Source of the DNA: Rubrivivax sp.
GTDB lineage: Bacteria > Pseudomonadota > Gammaproteobacteria > Burkholderiales > Burkholderiaceae
Length of the DNA: 64,000 nucleotides
NCBI GenBank assembly: GCA_016790225.1
Contig: JAEUOZ010000027.1
Location: 62,001-126,000 of the forward strand
Direction of reading: 5' to 3'
Positions 18,568 to 33,039 of the stretch are shown here, piece by piece. Numbering within the stretch: the stretch's first letter is position 1; each line of letters starts with the position of its first letter. The notes beneath the pieces are model-generated. The model saw only the letters and a list, made by a program, of their open reading frames with translations. It was not told the origin of the DNA and did not search any database. A program made the translations under genes and the position numbers.

Positions 18568-18957
18568 TCAGGGGACGATGCGGTTGAAGCTGGCGTAATG
18601 GTCAGCGGTGTAGTAACAGGCCACGGGCTGGGTGGTCTCGCGTCCGCCGCAGACGATGCGCCGGGCGCCGCGGTCGCGCGAGCCAGGTGTCTTGACGGTG
18701 TATTCGCGATAGAAACCCCGCGGCTGACGGGGCAGCAATTGTTCTCGGTTGAAAAACACCGTGCCGTCCTTGGAATAAGGAAACGGCCCACCCTGCAGAA
18801 TCAGCTCGTGCGTCTGGCGCGCCTGGCGCGGCAGATCGGCAAGGGCTACCGTCTGCGTGTCGGCCGGCAAGCCGCGAGCGACAACGTCCGCTGACAAGAA
18901 GCCCAGGGTGACTGCGGCAGCTGCGAGCGCCCACTTGCCCGGCACCGGCCAGACCAT
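18568..18957 (-). CDS. Secreted guanyl-specific ribonuclease (barnase/RNase Sa-like)
   Basis: The protein has 129 residues. An N-terminal signal peptide (ALAAAAVTLGFLSADVVARG) precedes the small microbial RNase domain GGPFPYSKDGTVF, RGFYREYTV (catalytic Glu), RRIVCGG (catalytic Arg) and TADHYASF (catalytic His). Family members cleave single-stranded RNA after G and are exported as toxins or scavenging enzymes. The ATG at 18957 has GGAGGA six bases upstream; a TTG one codon earlier is the alternative. Its stop touches the extended barstar frame, and the pair forms an RNase-inhibitor module. A good promoter (TTGAGC-17-TAACAT) lies at 19008-19036. Confidence 0.9.
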   Translation of the reverse strand: MVWPVPGKWALAAAAVTLGFLSADVVARGLPADTQTVALADLPRQARQTHELILQGGPFPYSKDGTVFFNREQLLPRQPRGFYREYTVKTPGSRDRGARRIVCGGRETTQPVACYYTADHYASFNRIVP

Positions 18958-19007
18958 CAAACATCCTCCGCGGGATAAGGGGTGACCCCCTGGAATACGA
19001 GCGTGAG

Positions 19008-19036
19008 ATGTTACCGGAACGGGGTGTCGAGCTCAA
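19008..19036 (-). promoter_or_regulatory. Promoter for the RNase-barstar pair
   Basis: On the leftward strand TTGAGC (19036-19031) and TAACAT (19013-19008) are separated by exactly 17 bases, about 50 bases upstream of the RNase start. The rest of the 18961-19233 gap also holds a 10-bp palindrome AGTGATCACT near 19076, of unknown use. Confidence 0.5.
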
Positions 19037-19233
19037 GAGAATGCCCAATTCTTGTGCAGAGCTGGGGGCCTATCAGTGATCACTCACATGCGCTTCAGCC
19101 CTTGCTGTTACGTGAGGTCACATTCCGTGGGTACTTGCACCCAGACGAGGGTTGCCAAACCTGTGCGCCGCATCGAAGCCCTTTGACGCTGCTGCAGCGC
19201 CGGCACGGGTCTGGCATCTCGTGGCCCACGCTC

Positions 19234-21528
<2,295 letters not shown>

Positions 21529-21553
21529 GGGCGGTCTCCTTGCGAGGGCGCGC

Positions 21554-21559
21554 ATTGTA
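21554..21559 (-). promoter_or_regulatory. -10 hexamer upstream of maeB
   Basis: TACAAT on the leftward strand sits 26 bases before ATG 21528. Here there is room for a short leader with the AGGAG ribosome site, unlike the leaderless starts elsewhere in the window. Confidence 0.45.
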
Positions 21560-21647
21560 GGCAGCGGCGCCTGGACCCCGAGTGTGATCGCAAGCCCGCA
21601 GCACAGCATGCGCGAAACTGCGTAACAGCCCGGACCCCGGCCGGGTG

Positions 21648-21653
21648 AATACT
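21648..21653 (+). promoter_or_regulatory. -10 hexamer of a leaderless promoter
   Basis: AATACT ends 6 bases before ATG 21660. This supports that ATG over the GTG at 21645, which would lie upstream of the transcript start. Confidence 0.4.
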
Positions 21654-21659
21654 GTGCCG

Positions 21660-23735
21660 ATGACCCGACCGCCCGTCCCGGCCGCTGCCGGCAGCCTGCC
21701 CGGCGAGCGGCGTCGCCGCATGCTGCTGTGGGGCGCGCTGGTGGGCTTGCTGGTGGTCGCGCAGTCGCTGCTGGTGTGGCTCACCGTGGCCTACGAGCAC
21801 AGCCGCGCGCTGGAGCAGGTCGACATGCTGGGCGTCGAGGTGGGCGGCGACGTCAAGCGCAACATCGGGCGTGCGGTGCAGGATCTGCAGGCCCTGACCT
21901 GGACCGACGAGACCGAGGCCTTGCCCTGGGCGGGGCGCGCCCGGGCACAGCTGCAGGCCCGCAAGGAACTGGCCCGGCTGGAATGGCGCGATCCGGCCCT
22001 CGGGATCGTGGAAGCGGTGGATTCGCTGTACGGGCAGCCGCTCTTCGAGCGCTGGCCCCGCAGCCAGATGAGCCAGGAGACCGAACTGGCCTGCAAGGAG
22101 GCCGAACGGGGTCAGTCGCCGCGGTTCTCGGCCAGCTACTTCGTGCCGCAGGTCGAAGGGCGCGGCCAGGAGGTGATCGATCTGTGTCTGCCGCGGCAGT
22201 CCAAGGGCCGGCCAGCGGGCTTTGTCGTGGCCACCTTCGTGCTGGGTGCCGTGCTCGAAGCCGCCTTGCCAGCCGGCCAGGCGCAGCGCCACGAATTCAG
22301 CTTCATCGAAAGCGACGGCGCGCGTCTGGCGCGTGCCGGGGCCTCGCGCGGGGCCGGCGTCTACCAGGCCGAGCGCCTGATCGATCTGCCGGGGCGCTCG
22401 CTGCTGCTGCGCGTGGACAGCGCGGCTGGCCGGCCGAGCCTGATCCCCAACCTGACACTGGCGCTGGTGCTGGGGCTGTCCATTGCACTGACGGCGGTGG
22501 TCGTGCTGCTGGCGCGCGACGTGCGCCGCCGTGCCACGGCCGAAGAGGCGCTCGCCGAGGCGCTGGCCTTTCGCAAGGCGATGGAGGATTCGCTGATCAC
22601 CGGGCTGCGGGCGCGCGATCTGCAGGGCCGCATCACCTACGTCAACCCGGCCTTCTGCGCGATGGTGGGCCTGGATGCGCAGGCGCTTCGCCAGGCAAAC
22701 ACGCCGCCCTACTGGCCACCCGAGCAGGCAGCCACCTATGCGCAGCGCCAAGCCACGCGTCTGGCGCAGACCGCCGACCAGGCCAGCGCCGTCTCGCGCG
22801 AGGGCTTCGAGACCGTGTTCATGCGCAGCAATGGCGAGCGCTTCCCGGTCATGATCTACGAAGCGCCGCTGGTGGATGGCCAGGGCCGCCACACGGGCTG
22901 GATGAGCGCCGTGCTCGACGTGAGCCAGCAGCAGCGCATGGAGGAACTCTCGCGCCAGCAGCAGGAGCGGCTGCAGGCCTCGGCACGGCTGGCCACGATG
23001 GGCGAGATGGCGTCGCTGCTGAGCCATGAGCTGAACCAGCCACTGTCGGCGATTGCCAGCTACGCCGCCGGCTCGCTGAACCTGGTGGCCGACGGCAGCG
23101 ACCCCCAGACGCCGGACCTGCTGCGACAGGCCCTGGGCCGCATCGCCGAGCAGGCCGAGCGCGCCGGGCGCGTGATCAAGAGCGTGCACGACTTCGTGCG
23201 CCGCCGCGATCAGCAGCACGAGGCCATCGCCGTCGATCGCCTGATCGATGCCGTGATGCCGCTCATCCGCCTGCAGGCGCGCAAGTGCGGGGCGCGCATC
23301 GAGCTCGATCTGGCGCCGCGCCTGCCGGCCGTGCGCTGTGACCGCACGATGGTCGAGCAGGTGCTGCTGAACCTCGCGCGCAATGGCATTCAGGCGATGG
23401 AGTCCGTGCCGCTGGAGCGGCGTGTGCTGCGTCTGCGGGCCCAGCGCGAGGACGATCGCCGGGTCGCGCTGAGTGTCGAGGACGCCGGCGTGGGCATCGA
23501 TGCCGGGGTTGCGGCGCGCATCTTCACGCCCTTCTTCACCACGCGCAGCGAAGGCATGGGGCTAGGCCTGAGCCTGTGCCGCACGGTGATCGAGCAGCAT
23601 GGCGGCGCGCTGCAGTTCCAGTCCCCCTGGCCGGCTGACAGCATCGGCGGCAGCTGTTTCCGCTTCAGCCTGCCGCTGGCGGGCGACGTGCGCGCCAAGA
23701 CACCGCAGAATGCGACTTCGCTTCCGCCTGTGTAA
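21660..23735 (+). CDS. PAS-containing sensor histidine kinase, DctS/FixL-like
   Basis: The 691-residue protein has two membrane segments (about residues 22-45 and 260-285) enclosing a periplasmic sensor domain of about 200 residues. A PAS domain follows (YVNPAFCAMVGLD near 330), then HisKA with LLSHELNQPLSAI (phospho-acceptor His near 456), and HATPase_c with N-box NLARNGIQA, DAGVGID and GMGLGLSLC. The HELNQPL form is typical of the FixL/DctB/DctS group. With the FixJ-type regulator 6 bases downstream and malic enzyme divergent, a DctS-like C4-dicarboxylate sensor is a reasonable guess, but no transporter is nearby. Confidence 0.88.
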   Translation: MTRPPVPAAAGSLPGERRRRMLLWGALVGLLVVAQSLLVWLTVAYEHSRALEQVDMLGVEVGGDVKRNIGRAVQDLQALTWTDETEALPWAGRARAQLQARKELARLEWRDPALGIVEAVDSLYGQPLFERWPRSQMSQETELACKEAERGQSPRFSASYFVPQVEGRGQEVIDLCLPRQSKGRPAGFVVATFVLGAVLEAALPAGQAQRHEFSFIESDGARLARAGASRGAGVYQAERLIDLPGRSLLLRVDSAAGRPSLIPNLTLALVLGLSIALTAVVVLLARDVRRRATAEEALAEALAFRKAMEDSLITGLRARDLQGRITYVNPAFCAMVGLDAQALRQANTPPYWPPEQAATYAQRQATRLAQTADQASAVSREGFETVFMRSNGERFPVMIYEAPLVDGQGRHTGWMSAVLDVSQQQRMEELSRQQQERLQASARLATMGEMASLLSHELNQPLSAIASYAAGSLNLVADGSDPQTPDLLRQALGRIAEQAERAGRVIKSVHDFVRRRDQQHEAIAVDRLIDAVMPLIRLQARKCGARIELDLAPRLPAVRCDRTMVEQVLLNLARNGIQAMESVPLERRVLRLRAQREDDRRVALSVEDAGVGIDAGVAARIFTPFFTTRSEGMGLGLSLCRTVIEQHGGALQFQSPWPADSIGGSCFRFSLPLAGDVRAKTPQNATSLPPV

Positions 23736-23741
23736 AACCCC

Positions 23742-24395
23742 TTGCTGCCTCCGCTGGGCCTGCCCACCGTCTACCTGGTCGACGATGAAGACGTCGTGCG
23801 GGATGCGCTCGCCTGGCTGCTGCGCTCGCGTCGCCTGCTGTCAGAGGGCTTCGCCAGTGCAGAGGCGTTCGAGGCCTGGTTGACGCAGCGCCGCGCCCCC
23901 GCGCAGCCCGATTGGCCGGCCGGCCCCAGCTGCCTGCTGCTGGACGTGCGCATGCCGGGCATGAGCGGTCTGGCGCTGTTCGAGCGGTTGGTGGATGCCG
24001 GGCTGCCGGGCGTGCTGCCGGTGATCTTCCTGACCGGTCATGGCGACGTGCCCACGGCAGTCGCGGCCGTCAAGCGAGGCGCCTTCGACTTTGTCGAGAA
24101 GCCGTTTTCCAACAACGGGCTGGTCGATCGTGTCGAACAGGCGCTGGCCCTCAGCGAACAGGCCTTGCGCCAGCGACAGCAGCAGCGCCGACGCGGCCAG
24201 CTGCTGCAGGCGCTGACCGAGCGGGAGCGCGATGTGCTGCAACAGGTGATCGACGGCCGCCCCAACAAGCTGATTGCCGATGCCCTGGGCATCAGCGTGC
24301 GCACGGTGGAGGTTCACCGCGCGCGGGTGTTCGAGAAGATGGGCGTGAAGTCGGCCGTCGAGCTTGCGAACTTGCTGCGGCAGGATGGCGCCTGA
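23742..24395 (+). CDS. FixJ/NarL-type response regulator, DctR-like
   Basis: The 217-residue regulator has a receiver domain with YLVDDEDVVR, phospho-acceptor Asp near residue 68 in LLLDVRMPGMSG, FLTGHGDVPTAV and EKPFSNNGLVDRV. It is joined to a C-terminal LuxR-type helix-turn-helix (LTERERDVLQQVIDG, ISVRTVEVHRARVFEKMG). It is probably a sigma70 transcription activator phosphorylated by the kinase encoded just upstream. Translation appears to start at TTG 23742; no ATG or GTG precedes the conserved LPTVYLVDDE. The position after maeB and the kinase hints at control of C4-dicarboxylate use. Confidence 0.88.
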   Translation: MLPPLGLPTVYLVDDEDVVRDALAWLLRSRRLLSEGFASAEAFEAWLTQRRAPAQPDWPAGPSCLLLDVRMPGMSGLALFERLVDAGLPGVLPVIFLTGHGDVPTAVAAVKRGAFDFVEKPFSNNGLVDRVEQALALSEQALRQRQQQRRRGQLLQALTERERDVLQQVIDGRPNKLIADALGISVRTVEVHRARVFEKMGVKSAVELANLLRQDGA

Positions 24396-24405
24396 GGTGA
24401 CCGGG

Positions 24406-25383
24406 ATGTCCGTTCAGCCTGCCCTCGGCGAGTTCGATCTGATCGCGCGCTGGTTCACGCGGCCGGCGCGGCGTGCGGTGCTGGGGGTGGGCGACGATTG
24501 CGCGCTGCTGCAGCCAGGCCCGGGGCAGCAGCTGGCCATCTCCAGCGACATGCTGGTGGAAGGGCGCCATTTCCTGTCCACCGTGCCGCCGCGCAGCCTG
24601 GGCCACAAGGCACTGGCCGTCAACCTCAGCGATCTGGCGGCCTGCGGCGCACGGCCGCGGGCCTTCACGCTGGCGCTGGCGCTGCCGCGCGTGGACGAGG
24701 CCTTCCTGGAGGGCTTCAGCCAGGGTCTGTGGGCCCTGGCCGAACAGCATGACATCGAGCTTGTGGGTGGCGACACCACGGCCGGTCCGCTGAACATCTG
24801 CGTGACCGTGCTGGGCGAAGTGCCTGCAGGCCAGGCGCTGCTGCGCAGCGCCGCTCAGCCCGGCGACGAGCTCTGGGTGAGCGGCCAGCTGGGCGAAGCA
24901 CGCCTGGCCCTGGAGGCCTTCCGCGGCACGCTGGCGCTGTCGACCGAGGGCCTGCGATCGGCGCGCCGCGCGATGGAAGAACCGCAGCCGCGTGTCGCGC
25001 TGGGCCTGGCCTTGCGCGGCGTGGCGCATGCGGCCATCGATCTGAGCGACGGCCTGCTGGGCGATCTGGGCCATGTGCTGCGGCGCTCGGGCGTTGGCGC
25101 GCAGCTGGCGCTGGAGCAGCTGCCCTGCAGCGACCAGCTGCGCGCCCAGCCCGAAGCCGTGCAGCGCATCTGCCTGCTGACCGGAGGCGACGACTACGAG
25201 CTGCTGTTCACGGCCGCGCCCTCGCAGCGCGAGGCGGTATGGCGGGCGGCACACGCCAGCGGCACGGCGGTGACGGCCATCGGCCGCATCGTCGCCGGCC
25301 GGGGGCTTGAGGTGCATGACGCACAAGGCCGCGCCGTCGACCTGCACGGCCTGCGAGCCTTCGATCACTTTGCGCCTTCCTGA
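24406..25383 (+). CDS. thiL: Thiamine-monophosphate kinase ThiL
   Basis: The 325-residue protein begins MSVQPALGEFDLIARWF. ThiL landmarks follow: GVGDDCALL (ATP/Mg), SSDMLVEGRHF, HKALAVNLSDLAACGA, LVGGDTTAGP, and AIDLSDGLLGDLGH. It phosphorylates thiamine monophosphate to the pyrophosphate cofactor, the last step of thiamine-PP synthesis. ATG 24406 is preceded by a GAGGTG-like ribosome site overlapping the end of the response-regulator gene; ATG 24385 is a weaker alternative. It leads a compact run thiL-pgpA-pncC, an order common in Betaproteobacteria near maeB. Confidence 0.93.
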   Translation: MSVQPALGEFDLIARWFTRPARRAVLGVGDDCALLQPGPGQQLAISSDMLVEGRHFLSTVPPRSLGHKALAVNLSDLAACGARPRAFTLALALPRVDEAFLEGFSQGLWALAEQHDIELVGGDTTAGPLNICVTVLGEVPAGQALLRSAAQPGDELWVSGQLGEARLALEAFRGTLALSTEGLRSARRAMEEPQPRVALGLALRGVAHAAIDLSDGLLGDLGHVLRRSGVGAQLALEQLPCSDQLRAQPEAVQRICLLTGGDDYELLFTAAPSQREAVWRAAHASGTAVTAIGRIVAGRGLEVHDAQGRAVDLHGLRAFDHFAPS

Positions 25384-25403
25384 GTCAGCAAACGGTCTAC
25401 CGC

Positions 25404-26024
25404 ATGATCGACGCGCCGAATACAGCCGACGAGGCGCCGCAGCCGCCGCGGCCTGAGTCAGGGTCGCCGATGCCCGCCCAGCCGGCGCAGGCCTCCCCGC
25501 AACCTCCTCGCCGCGCCACGGTGCGCTTCATGATCGCGCACCCGGCGCGCTGGCTGGCACTGGGTTTTGGCAGCGGCCTGTCGCCCGTGGCGCCGGGCAC
25601 CATCGGCACGCTGTGGTCCTGGGTCGCCTTCCTGGTCCTGAGCCCGTGGCTCACGACCGCGCAGTGGGGCTGGCTGATTGCGCTGTCCCTGCCGATCGGT
25701 GTGTGGGCCTGCGCGGTCACAGCGCGCGACATGGGCGTGGCGGATCCGGGCCAGATCGTCTGGGACGAGATCGTGGCCTTCTGGCTGGTTCTGTGGATCG
25801 TGACGCCGGCTGGCTTCTGGATGCAGTTGGCGGCCTTCGTGCTCTTTCGCTACTTCGATGCCGCCAAGCCCGGCCCGGTGGGCTGGGCCGATCGCTGTCT
25901 CGAGCACCGCCCCGAGGCCTGGGCCCGCGGCCTGGGCATCCTGTGGGACGACCTGGTCGCCGCGGGCTGCACGCTGCTGACGCTGGCCGTGGCCGTGGCG
26001 CTGAGCGAGGGCTGGGGCGCATGA
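25404..26024 (+). CDS. pgpA: Phosphatidylglycerophosphatase A
   Basis: This 206-residue membrane protein has a Pro-rich N-terminal extension (residues 1-35), then ALGFGSGLSPVAPGTIGTL, the PgpA signature, several hydrophobic helices, DPGQIVWDEIVAFW (acidic, Mg-binding) and RYFDAAKPGPVGWADR. PgpA removes the terminal phosphate of phosphatidylglycerophosphate to make phosphatidylglycerol at the inner membrane. Its stop overlaps the pncC start as ATGA, so the two are coupled. Confidence 0.94.
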   Translation: MIDAPNTADEAPQPPRPESGSPMPAQPAQASPQPPRRATVRFMIAHPARWLALGFGSGLSPVAPGTIGTLWSWVAFLVLSPWLTTAQWGWLIALSLPIGVWACAVTARDMGVADPGQIVWDEIVAFWLVLWIVTPAGFWMQLAAFVLFRYFDAAKPGPVGWADRCLEHRPEAWARGLGILWDDLVAAGCTLLTLAVAVALSEGWGA

Positions 26025-26560
26025 GCGTCAAGTGCGACCCCCTGGCGCTGGACGGCCTGGTCGCGGCGCTCGGCCATGCGCTGCGCCAGCGGCAGCAGCG
26101 CATGGCCACGGCGGAAAGCTGCACCGGCGGCCTGATCGCCGCGGCCTGCACCGCGGTGGCCGGATCGAGCGACTGGTTCGAACGCGGCTTCGTGACCTAC
26201 AGCAACGAAGCCAAGGTCTCGATGCTGGGGGTCGATCCGCAGACGCTCGCCACGCACGGCGCGGTGAGCGAGGCGGTGGCCGCCGCGATGGTCCGCGGCG
26301 CGCTCGCCCATGCGCCGGTGCAGTGGGCCGTCGCCGTCACCGGCATCGCCGGCCCGGGCGGCGCCGTGCCCGGCAAGCCGGTGGGCACGGTCTGGATTGC
26401 CTGGGGTGATGCCACCCGCGTGCAGGCGCAGCGCGTGTGGCTGGCGGGTGACCGCAGGGCGGTGCGTGAGCAGACCGTCCGCCTGGCCTTGCAGGCCCTG
26501 GCGGCGGAACTGGGCGTCGCCGACGCGCCTTTCCCGGCCGCTGCGGGTGATCCGGGCTGA
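26021..26560 (+). CDS. pncC: Nicotinamide-nucleotide amidase (CinA C-terminal family)
   Basis: The 179-residue protein shows MATAESCTGGLIAA (catalytic Ser region), YSNEAKVSMLGV, HGAVSEAVA and VTGIAGPGG, the signatures of PncC/CinA-C. It deamidates nicotinamide mononucleotide to nicotinate mononucleotide for NAD recycling. It lacks the N-terminal molybdopterin-like domain of full CinA, as usual in proteobacteria. The ATG overlaps the pgpA stop (ATGA). Confidence 0.94.
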   Translation: MSVKCDPLALDGLVAALGHALRQRQQRMATAESCTGGLIAAACTAVAGSSDWFERGFVTYSNEAKVSMLGVDPQTLATHGAVSEAVAAAMVRGALAHAPVQWAVAVTGIAGPGGAVPGKPVGTVWIAWGDATRVQAQRVWLAGDRRAVREQTVRLALQALAAELGVADAPFPAAAGDPG

Positions 26561-26587
26561 CGCCCTTCGCGACCAACGCAGACCATC

Positions 26588-27550
26588 ATGTCAGACGTCA
26601 GCCCTGCGCCGCCTGAAGACAGCGTGCTCGCGCCCCGGACGCTGGAGGTGCTGCTGTGCGGCCGCTTCGAGCCGGGCGAGCGTGAGCACTGGTTGCAGGC
26701 CTTGAGGGCGGCCTGCCCGGCCGTCACCTGGTGGGACAGCGAGGCACCGGATGACGCCCGCCAGCGCATCGAGGCGGCCGTGGTCGCCAATCCTCCCCCG
26801 GGCAGCCTGACAGGGCTGCCGCGTCTGCGGCTGATCCAGTCGCTGTGGGCGGGGGTGGACAGGCTGCTGCGCGATCCCAGCCTGCCGCCGGATGTGCCGA
26901 TCGCCCGCATGGTCGATCCGCAGATGACGCGGGCCATGGTCGAGACGGCGCTGTGGGCGGTGCTGTCGCTGCAGCGCGGCTTCTTCGCCTATGCCAGGCG
27001 GCAGGCGCAGGCGCAGTGGCGGGTCCATGCGCAAGTCCGTGCAGCCGAGTGGCCGGTGCTGGTGCTGGGCCAGGGCGCGCTCGGCGGCGCGGTCTCCGAG
27101 GCGCTGCGGGCTCGGGGTTACCCGGTGAGCGGCTGGCGGCGCAGCGATGGCCCATCGGCGCTGGGTCCGAGGCTGGCGGGCTCGCAGGTCGTCATCAACC
27201 TGCTGCCGCTGACGTCCGAGACACAGGGCTTGATCGATGCCCGCTTCCTGGCCGCGCTGCCTCGCAAGGCCAGCCTGGTCAATCTCGCCCGCGGCGCGCA
27301 GGTGGTGGATGCCGATCTGCTGGCGGCGCTGGACAGCGGGCACCTGCGGCATGCGGTGCTGGATGTCTTCCACGTCGAGCCGCTGCCGCCGGAGCATCCG
27401 TTCTGGCGGCATCCGCGCGTCACGGTGCTGCCGCACGCCGCGGCGCTCACCGATGCGCTCTCGGCCGCCCAGGTCGTGGCGGACAACCTGCAGCGCCTGC
27501 GCCGGGGGGAAGCGCCGTTACATCAGGTAGACCGTTTGCGCGGGTACTGA
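26588..27550 (+). CDS. D-2-hydroxyacid dehydrogenase, GhrA-like
   Basis: This 320-residue NAD(P)-dependent dehydrogenase has the nucleotide-binding glycine pattern in VLVLGQGALGGAV and the catalytic Arg, Glu and His in NLARGAQVVD, DVFHVEPLPP and LPHAAALT. The SLWAGVD segment and the overall spacing fit the glyoxylate/hydroxypyruvate reductase A group. It starts 27 bases after pncC and probably belongs to the same transcript. Substrate preference is not deducible. Confidence 0.87.
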   Translation: MSDVSPAPPEDSVLAPRTLEVLLCGRFEPGEREHWLQALRAACPAVTWWDSEAPDDARQRIEAAVVANPPPGSLTGLPRLRLIQSLWAGVDRLLRDPSLPPDVPIARMVDPQMTRAMVETALWAVLSLQRGFFAYARRQAQAQWRVHAQVRAAEWPVLVLGQGALGGAVSEALRARGYPVSGWRRSDGPSALGPRLAGSQVVINLLPLTSETQGLIDARFLAALPRKASLVNLARGAQVVDADLLAALDSGHLRHAVLDVFHVEPLPPEHPFWRHPRVTVLPHAAALTDALSAAQVVADNLQRLRRGEAPLHQVDRLRGY

Positions 27551-27601
27551 TGTTTCTCGGCGCGGGCGCCCCGCGCACGGGCCGCTCGACGGCCACCGGT
27601 C

Positions 27602-28708
27602 TCAGGGCAGGCTGGCCGGCAGCACCAGCGCCGCCGCGCGGCGCCCGCCGGAAGCCCGCTCGCCGCGCGCGCGGCTGAAGTGCAAGGTCATCAGCACCAG
27701 GCGCCGAACGGCCGCCCACGCGTCCTGCGGCCAATCCTCGCGCGCCAGTCCCTTGGCGACACCGTCGCAGACGGCGGCCGCGCTGAGCAGACGGCTCAAG
27801 GCGCTTGCGCTGAAGCGTGGCACGGCCCGCTCCACCAGGGCCTGACGCGGCCCGAAGAGCCGCGCTTCGGACAGCGCCAGCGGCATGGGGCGGCCATCGT
27901 CCAGTGCCGCGCGCACGCGGGCGAGGTCGCGCAGGTCGTTGGCCAGCTGCCAGTGCACGCCCACGGCCGTCTCGCCTTCGGCACGCAGACCGTCGAGCAT
28001 GCGCAGCGCGCGCGCCACCTGGCCATCCAGCACCGCGGCGCAGAGCTGGCGGATGTCGTAGCGCGCGACGTCCAGGATCGCCGACTCGATGTCCTGCCCA
28101 GCCAGCACGCCCGGCGGGTGCAGCAGGGCGAGCTTCTGGACCTCCTGGTGCGCGGCCAGCAGGTTGCCTTCGACCCGGTCGGCGAAGAAGGCCAGGGCCT
28201 GCTCACCCGCGGGGCCTTCCTCGACATGCTGCTGCTGCAGCGCCAGGCGCGCCGCGATCCAGGCCGGCAGGGCGGCGCGCGACACGCCGTCGATGCGCAG
28301 CGAGACGCCGCCGGCGTCCAGCGCCGAGAACCAGCCGCTCTTCAGACTGCTGCCGTCCAGGCGCGGCAGCAGCACCAGCGTCACCACGCCTTCCTGCGGC
28401 CGTTCGGCCAGACGCTGCAGCGCTTCGCCGCCGTCCTTGCCCGGCTTGCCCGAAGGGATGCGGATCTCCAGGATCTTGCCGCTGGCAAAGAGGCTCATCT
28501 CCTGCGCGGCCCCCAGCACGCCGCTCCAGTCGAAGTGAGCACCCGAGACCGGAAAGACCTCGCGCTCTTCGCAGCCCGCGGCGCGCGCAGCGGCGCGAAT
28601 GGCGTCGGCGGCCTCCTGCATCAGCAGCGGCTCATCGCCGTGCAGCACGTACAAGGGCCGGACGCCCTTGGCCAGGTGCGTGGACAGCTGCTCCGGGCGC
28701 AACTGCAT
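27602..28708 (-). CDS. holA: DNA polymerase III delta subunit HolA
   Basis: The 368-residue protein begins MQLRPEQLSTHLAKGVRPLYVLHGDEPLL, the HolA N-terminus, with the SLFASGKILEIRIPSGKPG segment and C-terminal helical domain typical of the clamp-loader delta subunit. Delta opens the beta sliding clamp. It lies 6 bases downstream of lptE in the long leftward run (leuS-lptE-holA), the conserved order in many proteobacteria, and converges with the hydroxyacid dehydrogenase gene. Confidence 0.93.
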   Translation of the reverse strand: MQLRPEQLSTHLAKGVRPLYVLHGDEPLLMQEAADAIRAAARAAGCEEREVFPVSGAHFDWSGVLGAAQEMSLFASGKILEIRIPSGKPGKDGGEALQRLAERPQEGVVTLVLLPRLDGSSLKSGWFSALDAGGVSLRIDGVSRAALPAWIAARLALQQQHVEEGPAGEQALAFFADRVEGNLLAAHQEVQKLALLHPPGVLAGQDIESAILDVARYDIRQLCAAVLDGQVARALRMLDGLRAEGETAVGVHWQLANDLRDLARVRAALDDGRPMPLALSEARLFGPRQALVERAVPRFSASALSRLLSAAAVCDGVAKGLAREDWPQDAWAAVRRLVLMTLHFSRARGERASGGRRAAALVLPASLP

Positions 28709-28714
28709 GCCGGC

Positions 28715-29214
28715 TCAGAGCGTCACGGCTGACAGGCGCCGCAGCACCTGGGCCACGATGTCGCTGCGCATGTCGCGCACGATCTGGGCCTCTTCCTGTT
28801 CCTTGGCCAGGGCCTGCGTCTCGTTGTAGCTGAGGTCGCGCACCAGCAGCAGCTCGGCGTCCGGCGCCAGTTCGCGCCCGCCGCCGGTCTGGATGCGGAA
28901 CTGCAGGCGCACGCGCAGCTGGACTTCGCGCACCTGGGAGGCCGTGGTGCTGGCCACCACCGTCTTCTGCACGGTGTCGGCCAGCGCGCGCAGCACCACA
29001 TCGGCCTGCGCCGCGGTGCCGATGACCTGCACCTGTTCAGCCAGCGCCTGGCGCAGCTCGCGTTCCAGCGGCGAACGCGGCGCAAAACCGGTCAACGCCA
29101 CGCGCGCAAACGGCATCGGCGGGCTGCGGCGCAGCTGGAAGCCGCAGGCGCCCAACAGCAGCGGCAAGCTCCCCGCGGCCAGGCCGGCCAGCCAGACTCG
29201 GCGAGCCGGTGACA

Positions 29215-29215
<1 letters not shown>
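28715..29215 (-). CDS. lptE: LPS-assembly lipoprotein LptE
   Basis: The 166-residue lipoprotein has a signal peptide ending in the lipobox LLLGAC followed by GFQLRRS, the conserved LptE start after the acylated Cys. It plugs the LptD barrel in the outer membrane. Its ATG overlaps the leuS stop by one base (TGATG), and holA follows 6 bases later, the standard leuS-lptE-holA order. The partner lptD is at 12948-15599. Confidence 0.93.
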
Positions 29216-31824
<2,609 letters not shown>

Positions 31825-31843
31825 CCGCCGATTGTAGGGAGCG

Positions 31844-32290
31844 CTATCTCTTCAGCGCGGGCGGTTGGCCCGCCGGCTCGGCCGGCGCGGTGACGAAGCC
31901 GATGCGCGTGAGCCCGGCTTCCTGCAGCAGGCCGATCAGCTCAGCCACGCGGCCGTAGGGCACGCGCGCATCGGCGCGCAGATGCACTTCGGTCTGCCGG
32001 TCACGGCGCGCGGCGGCGCGCGCCCGCTCGCCCAGCGCCTGCGGGCTTGTCTTCTCATCGCCCAGGTGCAGCTGGCCTTCGGCGTCCAGCGCCACCTGCA
32101 GCACCTCGCGCGCCTCGCTGGGGCTGCCGGCGGCGGTGCGCGGCAGATCCAGCTTCAGGCTCGTGGCCATCAGCGGCGCGGCGATGATGAAGATCACCAG
32201 CAGCACCAGCATCACGTCGATCAGCGGCGTCATGTTGATGTCGCTCATCGGCGCGGGGCCGCTGCGGCGTTCCAGGCGTCCGAAGGCCAT
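31844..32290 (-). CDS. exbD: ExbD/TolR family protein
   Basis: This 148-residue protein has one N-terminal membrane helix with the functional Asp ([20 protein letters not shown]) and a periplasmic domain. ExbD/TolR proteins form the proton-driven motor with ExbB/TolQ that energises TonB or Tol. The partner gene lies 18 bases upstream. No tonB, tolA or tolB is present nearby, so TonB versus Tol duty cannot be decided from this window. Confidence 0.9.
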   Translation of the reverse strand: MAFGRLERRSGPAPMSDINMTPLIDVMLVLLVIFIIAAPLMATSLKLDLPRTAAGSPSEAREVLQVALDAEGQLHLGDEKTSPQALGERARAAARRDRQTEVHLRADARVPYGRVAELIGLLQEAGLTRIGFVTAPAEPAGQPPALKR

Positions 32291-32308
32291 GGCGAAGCGC
32301 TCCGGCTA

Positions 32309-32989
<681 letters not shown>

Positions 32990-33039
32990 CGCGGCAGGAG
33001 CCTCAGGCAGACAGGCCCGCGCGCCGCTGCATCATCCGC

